Shown here piece after piece: positions 5,003-5,067 of a stretch of DNA of 5,067 nt; the stretch's first letter is position 1; every line of letters begins with the position of its first letter. Source of the DNA: CAZDIO01 sp964505555 (GTDB lineage Bacteria > Bdellovibrionota_C > UBA2361 > SZUA-149 > CAZDIO01); the NCBI GenBank assembly GCA_964505555.1, contig CAZDIO010000001.1, positions 1-5,067 on the forward strand, given 5' to 3'. A model generated the notes under the pieces. That model made no database searches, was not told where the DNA came from, and was given only the letters and a program-made list of their open reading frames with translations. The translations under genes were made by a program, and so were the position numbers.

Positions 5003-5067
5003 TGCGAGCGAAGCGAAGCAATCTCGAATCGCTTTCGTGGCTATGAGATTGCTTCGCTTCGCTCGCA
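5003..5067. repeat. Perfect 23-bp inverted repeat, interspersed palindromic (REP/MITE-like) element, cut by window end
   Basis: The arm at 5003-5025 (beginning TGCGAGCGAAGCG and ending AATCTC) has its exact reverse complement at 5045-5067, separated by a 19-nt loop. The right arm ends at the last base of the window, so the symmetry may extend further. Elements of the type 'GTCATTGCGAGCGAAGCGAAG' recur in many unrelated bacterial genomes as intergenic, non-coding palindromic repeats; this is recalled, not searched. The left flank GTCGT (4999-5003) fits that consensus with one change. No coding capacity is seen, so it would be non-autonomous. Confidence 0.75.

Overview
The window holds three complete protein genes and the start of a fourth, in moderately AT-leaning bacterial DNA with tight gene packing. 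A Sec-exported OmpA-type peptidoglycan-binding protein indicates a Gram-negative, double-membrane bacterium. The large PAS/histidine-kinase-like membrane protein and the style of the OmpA N-terminal region would suit a deltaproteobacterium-like or related environmental lineage. That placement is an impression from memory, with low confidence.

Layout from left to right. (1) 1-262, minus strand: the first 87 codons of an MBL-fold metallo-hydrolase with an intact HLHLDH metal motif, running off the left edge. (2) 263-391: a short divergent intergenic region with a palindrome beside the MBL ribosome binding site. (3) 392-724, plus: a complete single-domain rhodanese with active-site Cys68. (4) 737-3433, minus, convergent with the rhodanese and only 12 bp away: an 898-residue membrane protein laid out like a hybrid histidine kinase (about eight membrane segments, coiled coil, PAS, DHp-like helices, ATPase-like fold, receiver-like domain). 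By motif alignment, nearly every catalytic residue is replaced. (5) 3434-3913: a 480-bp divergent intergenic region with several inverted repeats, plus a tandem 12-bp repeat directly next to a perfect TTGACA box in front of the next gene. (6) 3914-4873, plus: an OmpA-family cell-envelope protein, followed by one short and one strong intrinsic terminator. (7) 5003-5067: a perfect 23-bp inverted repeat of the interspersed 'tgcgagcgaagcgaagcaat' type, cut by the right edge.

No operon links these genes: the neighbours are divergent or convergent, so each seems to be transcribed alone. The kinase-like protein and the OmpA-like protein share one large regulatory region, so co-regulation is possible but not shown. 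The most notable item is the kinase-like protein, an intact full-length reading frame that appears to be a pseudo-hybrid-kinase, more likely a sensor or scaffold than an enzyme. I see no mobile-element gene, CRISPR array, tRNA or rRNA, and no multi-gene defence or biosynthetic system.
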